Assembly: GCA_051294375.1 (NCBI GenBank)
Contig: CM119265.1
Span: 29,350,540-29,414,539, forward strand
DNA from: Paraspadella gotoi
Taxonomy: Eukaryota; Chaetognatha
DNA: 64,000 bases
Reading direction: 5' to 3'
Position 1 is the first letter of the stretch, and each line of letters begins with the position of its first letter. Positions 43,140 through 55,414 of the stretch are shown here, one piece after another. Below the pieces are notes generated by a model. That model searched no databases. It was given only the letters and a program-made list of their open reading frames with translations, and was not told the origin of the DNA. A program made the position numbers and the translations under genes.

Positions 43140-44640
43140 CACTGAGAATTTATATGAGGTTGCACAGGAAGAGAGAAGAAAGAGAGGAAGAAGGAAAAGA
43201 GAGAAAAGGAAAGAAAATATAAGAGTAAAGAATAAGTAAATATAGGTATATATAAAAGATAGGGTATTGAGAAGAAAAAGTAAATAGAAAGAAGAGAAGA
43301 TAGGTAAGAATATAATAAGAGAAACAGGTATAGAAGGGAGAAAAGAAAAAGAATAATAAATAATGAGATAGAGAAGAGTAGAAGATTAGGAAGTAAAAAG
43401 GAAACTGCTACGGTCATGACGGGAGGAAAGAAAAGAAAAATAAAAGAGATAAGCTATTAGACGAAACAGAAGGAAAAAAATAAGAGGGAAGAAATGGATA
43501 AAAAGAACGGAGGAAAGAAGAAAAAAAGAGGAAAAAGAGAGAGAGAGAAAAAGATGAAGAGCAAGGAAAGAAAATGAAAAAGGGAGGAGGGAGAAAAAAA
43601 AATGAAGGGAGGAAAGAAAAGGACCAAAGAGAGGAAAAAAGAAAAAAGAAGGAAGGAGGAAGAAAAGAGAAGTGAGGAAAGAAGGAGAAAGAAAAGGAGA
43701 AAGGGAGGAACCAAAGGATAAAAGGAAGAAAGAATATAGTAGTAAAAGGACAGAGTCAGGGAATACGCGAGAAGGGAGGAAACAAGAGAAAGTAAAAGGA
43801 AGGAAGATAAGATAGGAATTGGAGTGTAGGAAAGAAAAGGAGGAAAGGAAGAAGAAAAGTGGAGAAAGAAAGGATTAGGGAGTAGGAAAAGACAAGAAAA
43901 AGAGGAAGAACAGAGGAAGGGAGAGATAATTATATATATAGAGGTAATTATATAAGAAAAGAGGATATATGGTTCTGTAGAAATATAGAAGAAATAAAGG
44001 AAATAAAGAGATAAAGGAGGAAGTAACAAGAGGATAAGCAAGAAAAGGGATGAAAAGGGAGGAAGGTGAGATAAAGAGAAGAAGGCAGCGAAAGAAAGGA
44101 GAAAGGGAGAAAAGAAAAGGAGAAAGACAGGAATAAAAATGAGGAAGGGAGGGAGAAACGCGCAGGAAGGAGAAAAAAGAGAAAAGGTGTATGGTAGAAA
44201 AAGAAGCAGAGACAGAATAAATATGTGGTAATTGATCTCGTTTTTGTACAGTGTGGGGGAGAGAGAGGAGAAAAGAAAAGGATGTTAGGGATAGGAGAAA
44301 ATGAGGATAGCGTTTGGAGTCGGACTCTCTATGTTTTTAAAACATTATCCCCAAGTGTCCGTTTTTGTATGAGACGGAAAAGGCGTTGAAACCTTTGTCA
44401 AAGATCGAGTAGACGAGAGAAGAGAGAGGAGAGAGAGAGAGAGAGAGAGATAGACGATAGAGAGAGAGAGAGTGAGCAAGAAGAAAGAAGATAGGAGGAG
44501 AGAGAGAGAGAAGAATGGTTTAGGGAGAAGGACAAATGGAAGAAGAAGTAAAGAAAAAAGAAAAAGAGGAGAAGGAAAAAGAGGAGAAAAGGAAAAAAAG
44601 TTTAAAAAAGTTATTGGTTGATGATTTAAGTTAAAAAATA
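43140..44640. repeat. 1.5-kb purine-rich (GGAAAGAA-type) region
   Basis: Nearly all A/G on the + strand, with degenerate units such as GGAGGAAAGAAAAG. Long minus-strand Phe/Leu/Ser-rich ORFs (43061-43417, 43457-44041) are composition artefacts. Confidence 0.85.
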
Positions 44641-44939
44641 AGTAGGAGCGGATTAGTTTAAATCCTTATGTTTTTTTGCTTAAAGAACACAGTAAAACTG
44701 CCGGACTAAATAGTCTAAAATGGTACTGGCACTGCAAGGGCTTGATATTTCCACCGAAGCGCAATCGACCGCAACTTATGCACAGCAGTCTATCGTACAC
44801 AGCGTATCGTGTGAGGACGGCAGACAATGTAGCCTGTAATTTTTGCTTTTGTGGAATTGTTTGTTGGTAGTTGTGAGTTGTTTGTTGTTGGTGGTTGCTG
44901 TGTTTGCTGTTCTTAGAGTCAAGCCGAAAGTAAGGAATA

Positions 44940-45165
44940 GAGAGGAAAACAGGGCTTGACTTATCAGGAAGAGAGAGGAAGAGAAAAAGGAGGGAGGAGG
45001 AAAGGAAGGAGGAAGGGAGGAGGACTGCAAAAAGGTGGAAGAATAAGGGAGGAAGAGAAAGAGGAGGAGGAGGAGTGGGAGAAGGAAGAGGAGGGTGAGG
45101 AAAGCAGGAGAAAGCAGGATGAAAGAGGAGGAGGAAAGAAGGACCGAGGAAATTCTTTCCCACTG
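44940..45165. repeat. Purine-rich GGAGGAGGAA tract
   Basis: A/G-rich low-complexity DNA. The two opposing ORFs here are its shadows. The flanking 44690-44870 has ordinary composition and a minus-strand frame with Cys residues (LLCISCGRLRFGGNIKPLQC) but no splice support. Confidence 0.7.
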
Positions 45166-45449
45166 GAAATGAAGGGTCAATTTTCCGGAGGCCTAACAAA
45201 ACTGAAAAAAAACAGGACAGGAAGTCTGACTCTCTCTCACTCTCTCGTCTGTCATCTCTCTCTCTCTTCTCTCTTTCTTCATATGCTTTTCTTTCTCTCT
45301 CTCTCTCTCTCTCTATGCCTCTCTCTCTCTCTCTCCTCTGTCTTCTCTCTCTCTCTCTCCTCTCTCTCCTCTCTCTCTCCTCTCACTTAACAAAAAACAA
45401 AAACAGCTTTGTTTTTGAATGTCACTTCCCTAATCTTTTTTTCTCTCAC

Positions 45450-45627
45450 CGAGACGAAAGTCGAATTGGGTTCGTGTTTTGAGATTTGAAAGCCATTGTT
45501 TTTTTTGGCGACTGGCAGCGCCGCTCCGTCGACGTCCGCGGATTTTCGGGAAACGGCGAACAAAGTAGCAACGTCGATTTCATGAGAAATTCTTAGTCGC
45601 GCCTCGGAATTTCCCATTAATCGTCGA
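45450..45627 (-). CDS. Minus-strand exon candidate, uncharacterised
   Basis: On the minus strand the acceptor TTCTTCTTTTCTGCAG and donor TCTCG/GTGAGA bound 178 bases. One frame is open (one carried base, 59 codons, ending in phase 0). The peptide contains RRLMGNSEARLRISHEIDVA, TLFAVSRKSADVDGAALPVA and KKNNGFQISKHEPNSTFVS. It is GC/CpG-richer than the AT-rich flanks, as are the + strand exons. No partner exon was found within reach on the minus strand and I do not recognise the family. The splice sites are strong, so this is the best minus-strand coding candidate in the window. Confidence 0.5.
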
Positions 45628-45749
45628 CTGCAGAAAAGAAGAAGAATTAAATAAGGATAAAAATAAGATAATTTTAGTACATTAATATTGAACACAAATA
45701 ATATTTATTTGGTTTTTTGGAAAATGGTTTTTTTTCCCCGTACTTAACG

Positions 45750-45754
45750 TAAAA

Positions 45755-45806
<52 letters not shown>

Positions 45807-45822
45807 GAAAGAGAGAGAAGAA

Positions 45823-45856
<34 letters not shown>
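45750..45856. repeat. (GA)n microsatellite
   Basis: GA arrays interrupted by ATGAGAAAG and AAGAAAGG. A further GA array is at 46339-46378. Confidence 0.95.
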
Positions 45857-45858
<2 letters not shown>

Positions 45859-46334
45859 AAATAGACCCGATAGGAGAATAGTGAGAGAAGGCATCAGGGA
45901 TTGAACCGCTACAGATGTCAACTAAAAAAAAAATTGTTTTCTCGCCAAGGAGAAACTATTCCAAGCAAAATCATAATATCATTTTATCAATGAAAATTTG
46001 GCAAAATTACTTGTTTCAACTGATTTTTACTTTTATATTTTATAATATTAATACTATTTTTAAACTACAGTACAAGCTCATGTGCCTATGATTTCTGCAA
46101 ATAACTGCAATTTATCTACTTTCCTAAGACAAAAATGGTTCACAACTCTTCTCTCTCTTCTCTCCGTCTCTCTTTCTCTTTCTCCTCTCTCTCTTCCCTC
46201 TTTCTCTCCCTCTTTTCTTTGCTCAATTTCCAAAAGAATAGTTTTCCATTTTTAAAGTTTTGGGACAAACATTGGCGATTAGGGAGGGCGAGACTCGCCC
46301 TCCCCGCAAACCCTGTGAACAGACCTTTTTAATT

Positions 46335-46379
<45 letters not shown>

Positions 46380-46800
46380 AGAGAGAGAGGAGAGAAATAA
46401 CAAAAATATTTATATATTTCGTTTTAAATCTGATTAAATCGTAATTTAATATATATGGTTAATTATAATGATTTTATTTTCCGGCTTTTTTTCCTTATTT
46501 TATAGTGCATGAACTGAATAACCTAAGTTGTAGTTCATTCAATAGCGATGTCGCCGGGGCGGATTCACGCAAGTTTGCACGGTGTGGTTTAGGTTGGTTG
46601 CTCTGGGAAATATCGTCTGGGACTGTTCGCGGCTCATTGACTAACGTTTTTAAAATCACTTTTGTCTAGCTTTAGAAAAGATATCGCCAGGGACTTTTGG
46701 CTATGTCGCCGAAGTCGCCCCCATCTGGGCGACTCGTGCTACACGTTGTATTTAAATTATTAGACCGATTATGTAGAATGAAAAGCTCGATGTCTAACGA
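46380..46800. repeat. Segment duplicated at 51300-51480 plus GGCGA-rich patch
   Basis: TTATATATTTCGTTTTAAAT and TTTTTTTCCTTATTTTATAG match 51340-51450 in the same orientation. The 46545-46740 part holds several TCGCC / GGCGA words (for example GATATCGCCAGGGACTTTTG) like those near 51060-51140 and 54190-54260. Confidence 0.7.
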
Positions 46801-47084
46801 GGCGCACTGAGCATCACCGTGAGTTGCAGGCCGTTCTCTTCTTCTATAACCTAAAAATCATTCGTCTACTATAACCAACCTCCCGTCAACCTGGCTCTCC
46901 TAACCTTCTTATACTTCACGCGATTGACGGATAAGGGCATCAAATCGCTTATCTATCTCCTCGATTGTCATTTCAACCCTTAAACAGTTTAACGTGCCAC
47001 TTTGATAGCTATTCATATCGACCGGAGGCCCGAGAAACACCAAATCCCGTTTCTCTAGAGAGCGCTCTGTTAAATTCTCACAAG

Positions 47085-47400
47085 CATTCCGTTCAACCTC
47101 TGTGCCTGCTCCCCAACCGCTAACCCAGGCTCAGCTTCCCGTAGCATCTCCGTGCCTCAACCCTAACCCTAAAACCGCCTTCGATGCATCAACCATGGGG
47201 CCGCCTCCCCCAACCCTATTTATCTATTGAGAACGCTGCATAGAAGAACTAAAGAGGCCTCTCACCAGTTAAAAAACCTTACAACAGCATGCTCCAGCTA
47301 AAACCTAAGCGAGAGCCAAGCGGACCGCGAAGCTAACAATCTTCCGAAGCCTCAACACAACTAACCTCACTAAGACCGAGGGCCGTTCGATGCATCAACA
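47085..47400. repeat. Telomere-like satellite, CCCTAA orientation
   Basis: AACCCTAACCCTAAAACCGC, CTTCGATGCATCAACCATGG and TCTCCGTGCCTCAACCC are elements of the satellite described at 50470-50985, here in the opposite orientation and decayed. Confidence 0.75.
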
Positions 47401-47439
47401 CAGGAAGGTGTCCTGCCCTTTGGTTATGCTTCCTTAATC

Positions 47440-49040
47440 GAAAAAACACCGCCTTCCGTTCAAACTTCCTATTATAGAATTTCTTAATAATGTCTTTACC
47501 AATTTTACCACTCGATGATGTATTGCAGTAAAATAAGTATTCTTTTTGAAAAGTTTTCCGGTGTTTTAGAAAATTTTTAATCTCTTTTTTTAAAGCATTG
47601 GACAAAAGCGTTTTTTCTTTGTTTTTAAAAAGTTGTAATCTCTGGAAAATATGTCTGCCGGTGTATTTAAAGTTTTTTTCACTTTTTTACTATTAGAAAC
47701 AGTCGTTATCCGTGATGTTTTTTTAACATTCTTTTTACATTGGAAAATATCGTTTGCCGCCGGAATTTTTTTTAACGTTTTTATTTTTTTTAACATTGGA
47801 AAATAATCGTTTTGTTATTTATAGTTAAAGTTTTCGCCCCATGGACTCTTTTTTAACAGAGAAAAAAGTCGTTTTTCTGGTATAATTACCGTTTTATTAT
47901 TTGAGAGTGAGAGAAAGTCTACATATTAAAGAGAAAAGAGAAGAGAGACAGGAGACATAAAATAAGAGAGAAAATTTGTTTGTTTTGGATAAAAGATAAT
48001 TTAATACTGTCCTCACCCAATTTTAAACTAACCTCGATGATGTTATTTTGCAGAAAGTATCCACGTTTTATTTCTTTTTTCTTTGAAATATCGTTTTCAC
48101 CGGTGTTTTAGAATTTTTTATCTCTTTTTACAATTGGAAAAAGCGTTTTCTTTTTTTTAAAGTTGTTCTCTTGGGAAATATCGTCTGCCGGTGTATTTTA
48201 ACGTTTATCACTTTTTACTTTAGAAAAGTCGTTATTCGGTGTTTTTTAACTCTTTTTACAATTGGAAAAATCGTTTGCCGTTTTAAAGTTTTTTATTTCT
48301 TTTTACATTGGAAAAAATCGTTTTCTGTTATTTTTTAAAGTTTTCATTACCTTTTAGCAGAAGAAAAAAGTCGTTTTTCTGGGTGTATTTTAACGTTTAT
48401 ATCTATTGAGAGTGAGAGAAAGCTATCATAAATTTAAAAGAGAAAGAGAGAGAGAGGAGACATAAAACTAAAGAGAGGAAATTTTGTTTTGTTTTTGATA
48501 AAAGATATTTAATAACTGTCTCACCTAATTTAAACCTCGATGATGTTATTTGCAGAAGTATTTAACGTTTTTATTTCTTTTTCTTTGAAAATGCGTTTCG
48601 CGGTGTTTTAGAAAATTTTTTATTTTTTTTACATTGGAAAAGCCGTTTTTCTTTGTTTTTAAAAGTTGTTGATCTGCCCCGCTCTTCTTTGGAATAGTCG
48701 GTCTGCCGGTGTATTAACGTTTTTTATCACTTCACTTTAGAAAGTCGTTTATCCGGTGTTTTTAACTCTTTTTTACATTGGAAAATTGTTTGCCGGTTTT
48801 TTTAAAGTTTTATTGTCTTTTTACATTGGAAAATCGTTTTCTGTTATTTTTAAAGTTTTCCATTATCTTTTTAACATGAGAAAGTCGTTTTCTGGTGTAA
48901 TTAACGTTTTTATCTATTGAGAGTGAGAGAAAGCTACAATAAAATTAAAGAGAGAAAAGAGAAAGAGAAAGGAGGACATGAAAAATTAAAAGACAGAAAT
49001 TTGTTTTTGTTTTGATAACGTATTAAAATGATATTTAATA
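47440..49040. repeat. About 0.5-kb tandem unit, three copies
   Basis: Copies start near CTCGATGATGTTATTTGCAG (47508, 48034, 48537). Each contains several shorter T-rich units (ACATTGGAAAAATCGTTTTC with GGTGTATTTTAACGTTT), then GAGAGTGAGAGAAAGCTA and a GA-rich end. Many one-base differences in homopolymers separate the copies. A short piece of the same unit reappears at 50320-50460. Confidence 0.8.
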
Positions 49041-49484
49041 ACTGTCCTCTCCGTTAACATCTCCGTACTGCAACCCTAACACTATTCCATTCGATATTAA
49101 CCACGGGCCCTCCATCTCCCCACCCTAACCCTAAAAAACCGGGCAGGCCTCCGTTACATCTCCGTACCTCACCGCTAACCCTAATTGCCTTCGATATATA
49201 CCGCAACGGGCCTCTCTCCAACCCTAACGCCTAAACCGGGCCCAAGGCCTCCCGTAACACTCGTGGCCGTCAACCTAACCTAACGCGGGCCTCTTGGTCA
49301 TAACAACAACCGCTCCTACCCCCTATCCCAAATTGACATTAATAATAAGCTTAAAATAAAACTTAACTTAACTCACCTAACCCTAACCCTAAACTACTGG
49401 TCAACCTAACAACCAACACCTAACGCCTGAACTACTACCTACTCAACGCCTAACCCTAACCACTATCAACCCTAAACCCACTAA
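49040..49484. repeat. Degenerate CCCTAA-containing satellite
   Basis: Repeated ACCCTAACCCTAA words with CTCCGTACCTCA, GGGCCTCTCTCCA and similar spacers. Same family as 47085-47400 and 54450-55414. Confidence 0.85.
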
Positions 49485-49690
49485 TCTGAGTTTATTTAAG
49501 GTCGAAATTGGCCATAATAGAACGCTAGATGGGTAGTTCACAAAGCTAACGCCAAAGTGGCGAGGGCTCAATGGCTAAGTCGCGATTTGGCGATTTCGCA
49601 CTGACTACATCTAGCGGTTCTATGTTTAAATTGGAGGCGGAAAAAAAAAACACTTATTTTCCGTCTAAAATAAACCCTCAGATTAAGGGT
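49485..49690. repeat. Palindromic spacer between CCCTAA and TTAGGG arrays, copy 1
   Basis: AATCTGAGTTTATTTAAGGT at the left and AAATAAACCCTCAGATT at the right are inverted, as are ATAGAACGCTAGATG and CATCTAGCGGTTCTAT. The two arms are about 80 bases each. A second copy is at 55415-55620. On each copy CCCTAA repeats lie left and TTAGGG repeats right. Confidence 0.85.
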
Positions 49691-50469
49691 TTAAAGGCTT
49701 AAGGAGGTTGATGTTTGGAATGGGAGATTGGTTGAGTAGTAGTTATGTAGTTAGGGTGCACGCGGTAGAGTAAATGTATAGGGGTTAGGTAGCTGTTGTA
49801 GTTAGTTTATGTGGAGTTGGGTCTTTGTTTTTCATGTTTATATATGTGATAATAATTTAAGGTCTGATTATTATTAAATATGTCAACTCTTTACGCGAGT
49901 AGGGATGTTGATGGTAGTGTTGTTGAGAACGCAAGAGACGAAAATGTCGTTAGGTGTTAGGGTTTGAGTTGAATCTCGGTCAGATGTAGTCGGGAGGCCT
50001 GGGCGCGGTTTTATCTAATGTTTGTAGGAGATTGAGGAGAGGAAGAGGTCCTCTCGTGTGTTACTTTATGTATTCGAAGGCTAATTTAGGGTTAGGGTTG
50101 AGGTAAAAGGAGATGTACGGAGGGGTGTGCCGGTGGCGGTTTAAGGGTTAGGGGAGAGGCATGGATTGAACGGAGGCTTTGTTTAGAGGGTTGTTAGGGA
50201 GGTAATATCCGTGCTCGCGGGGTGAGGTATTTGAGATGCTCTTTTAACTATGGTTAGATGCATCGAAAGGCGGTTAGGGTTATGTAGCTGGTGGAAGGGC
50301 ACTGAAGGTCCGTTTATCGGTGGTTTTTTAACTCTTTTTATCAATTGAAAATCGTTTGAGGTTTTTTTAAAAGTTTTTATTTCTTTTTACATTGGAAAAA
50401 TAGTTTTCTGTTATTTTTAAAGTTTTCATATCTTTTACAGAGAAAAAGGTCGTTTTTGGAGATTGTACT

Positions 50470-50985
50470 GTGTAAGAGAAGCTCCGGTCCTGTGGTTATC
50501 TCGGGTTAGGGGAGAGGCATGGAGTTGAAGCGGGAGGCTTGGTTTAGGGTTAGGGTTTGCGGGAGGGACCCATGGTTGATGCATCGAAGGCGGTTAGGGT
50601 TAGGGTTGAGGGCACGGAAGATGTACGGGAGGCTGGGCCTGGGTTAGGGTTGGGGAGAGGCATGGAGTTGAACGGGTAGGCTTAGTTAGGGTTAGGGTTG
50701 GGGGAGGGGCCCGTGTTGATACATCGAAGGGCGGTTAGGCTTAGGGTTGAGGCACGGGAAGATGTACGGGAGGCTGAGCCGGGGTTAGGGTTAGGGGAGA
50801 GCACAGAGTTGAACGGAAGGCTTGGTTTAGGGTTAGGGTTGGGGGGGGGCCGGTGGTTTGATGCATCAAAGGCGGTTAGGGTTAGGGTTGAGGCATGGAG
50901 ATGTACGGGAGGCGCCAGGCCCGGTTAGGGTTAGGGGAGAGGCACAGAGTTGAACGGGAGGTTTGGTTTAGGGTTAGGTGGTGGG
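50470..50985. repeat. About 144-bp satellite with embedded TTAGGG units
   Basis: About three and a half monomers spaced 143-145 bases (starts of GGGAGGCTTGGTTTAGGG near 50530, 50675, 50818 and 50960). Each has three telomere-like blocks (TTTAGGGTTAGGG, GGTTAGGGTTAGGGTTGAGG, GGTTAGGGTTAGGGGAGAGG) separated by TTGATGCATCGAAGGC and GGAGATGTACGGGAGGC. The best-preserved part of the array. A small GC-rich + strand ORF here (50698-50928) is a repeat translation. Confidence 0.9.
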
Positions 50986-51112
50986 AGAGGAAGCCCTGAA
51001 GGTGATGCTCATCCCCGTTGTTAGCTGCGCTTTTCATTTATATTCGCGGCTACTTTTTATCACTGGCGAGCTGTCGCCAGTGGGGGGGAGCTGGCGACAT
51101 CGCGCAAAGCCC

Positions 51113-51126
51113 TGGCGATATCGCCA
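51113..51126. repeat. 14-bp perfect palindrome TGGCGATATCGCCA
   Basis: It lies in a 90-base patch with five or more GGCGA/TCGCC words (51064-51143). The identical 14-mer recurs at 54210-54223 in the other arm of IR3. Confidence 0.9.
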
Positions 51127-51550
51127 TGGCGAAGTCGCCAACCAACTAGAACCTTTATTATTTTCTACCGTCGATGACCGAATTTTTAAACCAACCGCGA
51201 CTCTGATATCGATTAACATCAAGAATCCATCTAAAAGAGGAGACCAGAGAGATGAGAGAGAGAAAAAGAGAGAGAGAGAGAAGGAGTAGAGATAACAAAT
51301 TTAAGAAAATTAATATATATGGCTTTAAAAATAAAATTATTTATATAGTTCGTTTTATATCTGATTATTACTATGGGACGGCAATTTTATAATATTATGT
51401 GTAATTATATTATTTATTTTCCCTTTTTTTCCTTATTTTATATGTGCATGACTGATAACGTTTATTTTTTTACCTCGATGACCGAATTTTTAGAACCAAC
51501 ACGCGACTTCTGATATCGATGGAACTCAAGAATCCATTAAATAGAGAGAG

Positions 51551-51594
<44 letters not shown>

Positions 51595-52325
51595 TCTGTA
51601 TGAATGAAATTTGGGCAAAAGAGCTGGTTAACAACCAAGAGGAGGGAGAGAGAGAACAAATAAAAAAGAGCGGAAAAAAGGAAAGATAGGTAAAAGAAAG
51701 ATAAAAGGTAATGAAGACAATAGAAAGAAAGAAAGAGAAAAGAAATATATTTTAATTGAAAGAGAAGTGGTGGAGAGGTACAAAGGAGTCAAAGTGGCTG
51801 ACCAACTTGTAAACCGCGCTAATTTTTCATTTATGAGGCTGTAAAGTTGTAGGCACTTTTAATTGGGTTCATAATATGCGGTCATTGTGATGATCCTCAT
51901 GTAAAAAGCGAGATGATAATTAGCTGGTTTAGTTTTGGTTCTACTTGGGACCTGGTAATTTACTAAGTAAAAAGTCTTTTCAAAATGAAAAAAAAGTTGG
52001 CTAAGTTTAGGATTTTTTTAGGAAATGAAATCATTTAATGATCATAATATTTGGTGCCTTAATTTTGTCAGGTTAGGGTTGGTTAAGGTCTCCTTACCGG
52101 TTTTACAAGATAAGCTTTCAATGACTAATGATTACTAATAGTTGTAGTTTGAGATAATCACATCTTATTTATACATGAAGATGATTGGGGGAGAGATTGG
52201 GAGGAGAGATGGGAGGGGGAGAGAGGAGAGAAGGAGGAAGGAGAAGAGAGGGAGAAGAAGAGGAGAGAGGGGGAAAAGAGGGGAGCAAGGGTAGGCTTAA
52301 GAGAAACTCCGATCAACTGAAAACT

Positions 52326-52350
52326 TGTTGGGAATCTTTAAAGAGATTCA

Positions 52351-52406
<56 letters not shown>

Positions 52407-53019
52407 CAACTATGGGGAAGAAAAAGGGATAGTGGAGCCNNNNNNNNNNNNNNNNNNNNNNNNNCTGTTGGCGAGATCCTTTTTAAAAGAGATTCATGGG
52501 GAAGAGAGAGAGAGAGAGGGAGAGAGAGAGAAGAGAGAGGAGAGGAGAGGAGGAGAAGACAACTATGGGGAAGAAAAAGGGATAGTGGAGCCGATTTTAA
52601 GAGAGAAAGAATAATAAGAAATATAATACAATAATTTGGGGCGCAGTTGAACATATTGCATTTTATTAAATTGATGGTAGGAGAAGAAAATCGAGTGGGA
52701 AGAGGAAGAAGGAAGGCGAGAGAGTGAAGCAGGGAGGAGGAGCGTGAAGAGGGAGGAGGACGTGTACTAACGAAGGGAGGAGGAGGTGAACGAGGGAGGA
52801 GTGAGGTGAAGACACCCTGGCGAGTGACGAGAAAGGAGGTTGAAGAGGGCAGGAAATGGTGCACATGACGGGTGAGGAGGATGAGTGAATAGACGGAGGA
52901 TGAACGATAGGGGCAAAGACGGCGGAGAAAATTAAGGAGAGGAGGGGAAAGTGAGAGCATAGAGATGAGGAAAGAGAGCGGCGGATATAGAGAGAGATGG
53001 AGGAGGGAGAGCAGTCTCT
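52326..53019. other. Centre of IR3 with a 25-N gap and duplicated flanks
   Basis: Sequence around 52345-52439 (AGATTCATGGGAAAG, GA array, CAACTATGGGGAAGAAAAAG) is repeated at 52487-52592 on the other side of the gap 52440-52464. The rest (52640-52990) is purine-rich unique DNA with no gene. The long minus ORF 52313-53164 crosses the gap and is Ser/Leu-rich, so it is not called. Confidence 0.75.
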
Positions 53020-53753
53020 CTCTTTTTTTCAGTTGATCGAGTTTTCTCTTAAGCCTCCCTTGTTCCCCTCTTTCCCCCTCTCTCCTCTTCTTCTCCCTCT
53101 CTCTCCTTCCTCCTCTCTCCCTCTCTCCCCCTCCCTCCCTCCCTCCCAATCTCTCCCCAATCACTCTTCATGTATAATAAGATGTGATTATCTCAAACTA
53201 CAACTATTAGTAATCATTAGTCATTGAAAGCTTATCTTGTAAAAGGTAAGGAGACCTTAACCAACCCTAACCTGACAAAATTAAGGCACTAAATATTATG
53301 ATCATTAAATGATTTCATTCCTAAAAAAATCCTAAACTTAGCCAACTTTTTTTCATTTTTGAAAAGACTTTTTTTACTTAGTAAATTACCGGTCCCAAGT
53401 AGAACCAAAATTAAACCAGCTAATTATCCATCTCGCTTTTTTACATGAGGATCATCACAATGACCGCATATTAATGACCCAATTAAAAGTCCTACAACTT
53501 TACAGCCTCATAAATGAAAAATTAGGCGGTTTACAAGTGGGTCAGCCACTTTGACTCCTTTTGTACCTCTCCACACTTCTTTTTCAATTAAATATATTTT
53601 TCTTTTCTTTTTTTCTTTCTATTGTCTTCATTACATTTTATCTTTCTTTTACCTATCTTTCCTTTTTTCCTCTCTTTTTTATTTGTTCTCTCTCTCCCTC
53701 TTCTTGGTTGTTAACCAGCCCTTTTGCCAAATTTTCATTCATAGCAGACTCTT

Positions 53754-53812
<59 letters not shown>

Positions 53813-55414
53813 AATGGATTCTTGAGTTAATCGATATCAGAGTCGCGTTGGTTTAAAAATTTGGTCATCGAGGTAAAAAAATAAAGGTTATCAGTCATGC
53901 ACTATAAAATAGGAAAAAAAGGGAAAATAAAATAATATAATTAACATATATTATTAAATTAAGTCCCATAGTAATGATTAGATTTAAAACGAAATATATA
54001 AATAATTTTGTTATTTCTCTCCCTCTCTCTCTCCCTCTCTCTCTCTCTCTCTTTCGATCTCTCTCGGGGTGCTCTCTGGATCTCCTCTTTAGATGGGACT
54101 TCTTGCATGTTTAATCGATATCAGAGTCGCGTTGGAGGGTTAAAACAATGTCGGTCATCGACGGTGAGAAATAATTAAACGGTTCTAGTTGGTTGGCGAA
54201 CTTCGGCCATGGCGATATCGCCAGGGCTTTTGGACGACGAGATGTCGGCCAGTCCTTCCCCACTCCCAACTCGTGCGACTGCATCCCTCGGCATGGATAT
54301 TTATTGTCTTAAAAAGCTAGCGTAATGAAATAAAATGACACAGCGACAGACTACCTATTCCGAGTGAAAAGAGAAAAATTGAGTGTGCGAACTCAGAAGC
54401 CAATCACACTACAGAGGGCTGCATACCGACCGGTATGACCCACCGCGAAGAACCCCCACACCTAACCCTAAACCAAACCGTCACCGTTCAACTCTGTTGC
54501 CTCTCCCTACCCCTAACCCAGCCCTGGGCCTCCCGTACATCTCCATTGCCTCGACTCCTAACCTAACCGCCTTTGATGCATAAAACCACAGGCCCCCTCC
54601 CCAACCCTAACGACCTAACCAAGCCTTCCGTTAACTCTGTGCCCTCCCCACACCTAACCGGCTCAGACCTCCGTACGAATTCTCCGTCCTCAACCCTAAC
54701 CCTAACCGCCTTCCGATGCATCCAACCCGTGCCTCCCCAACCCAACCCTAACTAAGCCTCCGTTCAATCCAGTTGGCCGGTCTCCCCATAACCTAACCCA
54801 GGCCCAGCCTCCCGTTACATACTCCGTTGCCCTCAAACCCTAACCCTAACCCGCCTATCGATGCATCAAACATGGGTCCCTCCCGCAACCCTTAACCCTA
54901 AACCAAGGCCTCCCGTTTCGAGACTCCATGTGGCCTCCTCTCCCCTACCCTAAACCAGGGCCGGGCCTCCCTGTCAACATCTCCGTACCTGCAACCCTAA
55001 CACTATCCTTCGATATATAACCACGGGCCTCCTCGTCCCCACCCTAACCCTAAAACCGGCCAGGCTCCCGTTACATCTCCGTACCTCAACCGCTAACCCT
55101 AATTGCCTTCGATATATAAACCGCACGGGTCCTCTCTCCAACCCTAACCCTTAACCGGGCCCAAGGCGCTTCCGTAAATCTCCGTGCCTCAACCTACCCT
55201 AACGCGGGCTCTGGATCATACAACAACCCTCCCTTACCCCCTATCCCTAAAATTGACATTAATAATAAGCTTTTAAAATAAACTTTAACTTAACTCATAC
55301 CCTAAACCCCTAAACTACTGGTCAACCTAACACATACACCTAACGCCTGACATACCTACTCAACGCTAACCCTACCACTCACCTAACCTAAACCAACTAA
55401 CAACCCTAACCAAT
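53020..55414. repeat. Large palindrome IR3, right arm
   Basis: Complement of the left arm; see the landmarks there. It includes a (CT)n array at 53765-53811 that mirrors GA arrays at 51541-51590, and the satellite in CCCTAA orientation at 54450-55400. Differences between arms are mainly small indels. Confidence 0.85.
54450..55414. repeat. CCCTAA-containing satellite in the right arm
   Basis: The same monomer as 50470-50985 on the other strand (AACCCTAACCCTAACCGCCT, TCCGATGCATCCAACC, CCTCCCGTACATCTCC). Beyond 55000 it becomes irregular, with CGATATATAAACCGC variants matching 49180-49260. Confidence 0.9.

Larger units (their letters stand above)
49691..52325. repeat. Large palindrome IR3, left arm
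   Basis: Mirrored by 53020-55414. Landmarks in mirror order are the TTAGGG satellite (50050-50985 versus 54450-55400), the GGCGATATCGCC patch (51113 versus 54210), TCGATGACCGAATTTTTAAA (51171 versus about 53855), GGAAATGAAATCATTTAATG (52021 versus about 53310), and GATAATCACATCTTATT with GGGGGAGAGATTGGGAGG (52154-52205 versus 53147-53195). No coding sequence was recognised in the arm. Confidence 0.85.

Noticed and set aside
44676-44870. Small + strand ORF and a Cys-containing minus-strand frame at 44690-44860
   Set aside because: Both frames are open over the same bases, neither has splice support, and the minus frame extends into a purine repeat.
50470-55414. A true telomere or chromosome end
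   Set aside because: TTAGGG units are short, degenerate and embedded in a longer satellite, orientation switches, and unique sequence follows on both sides.
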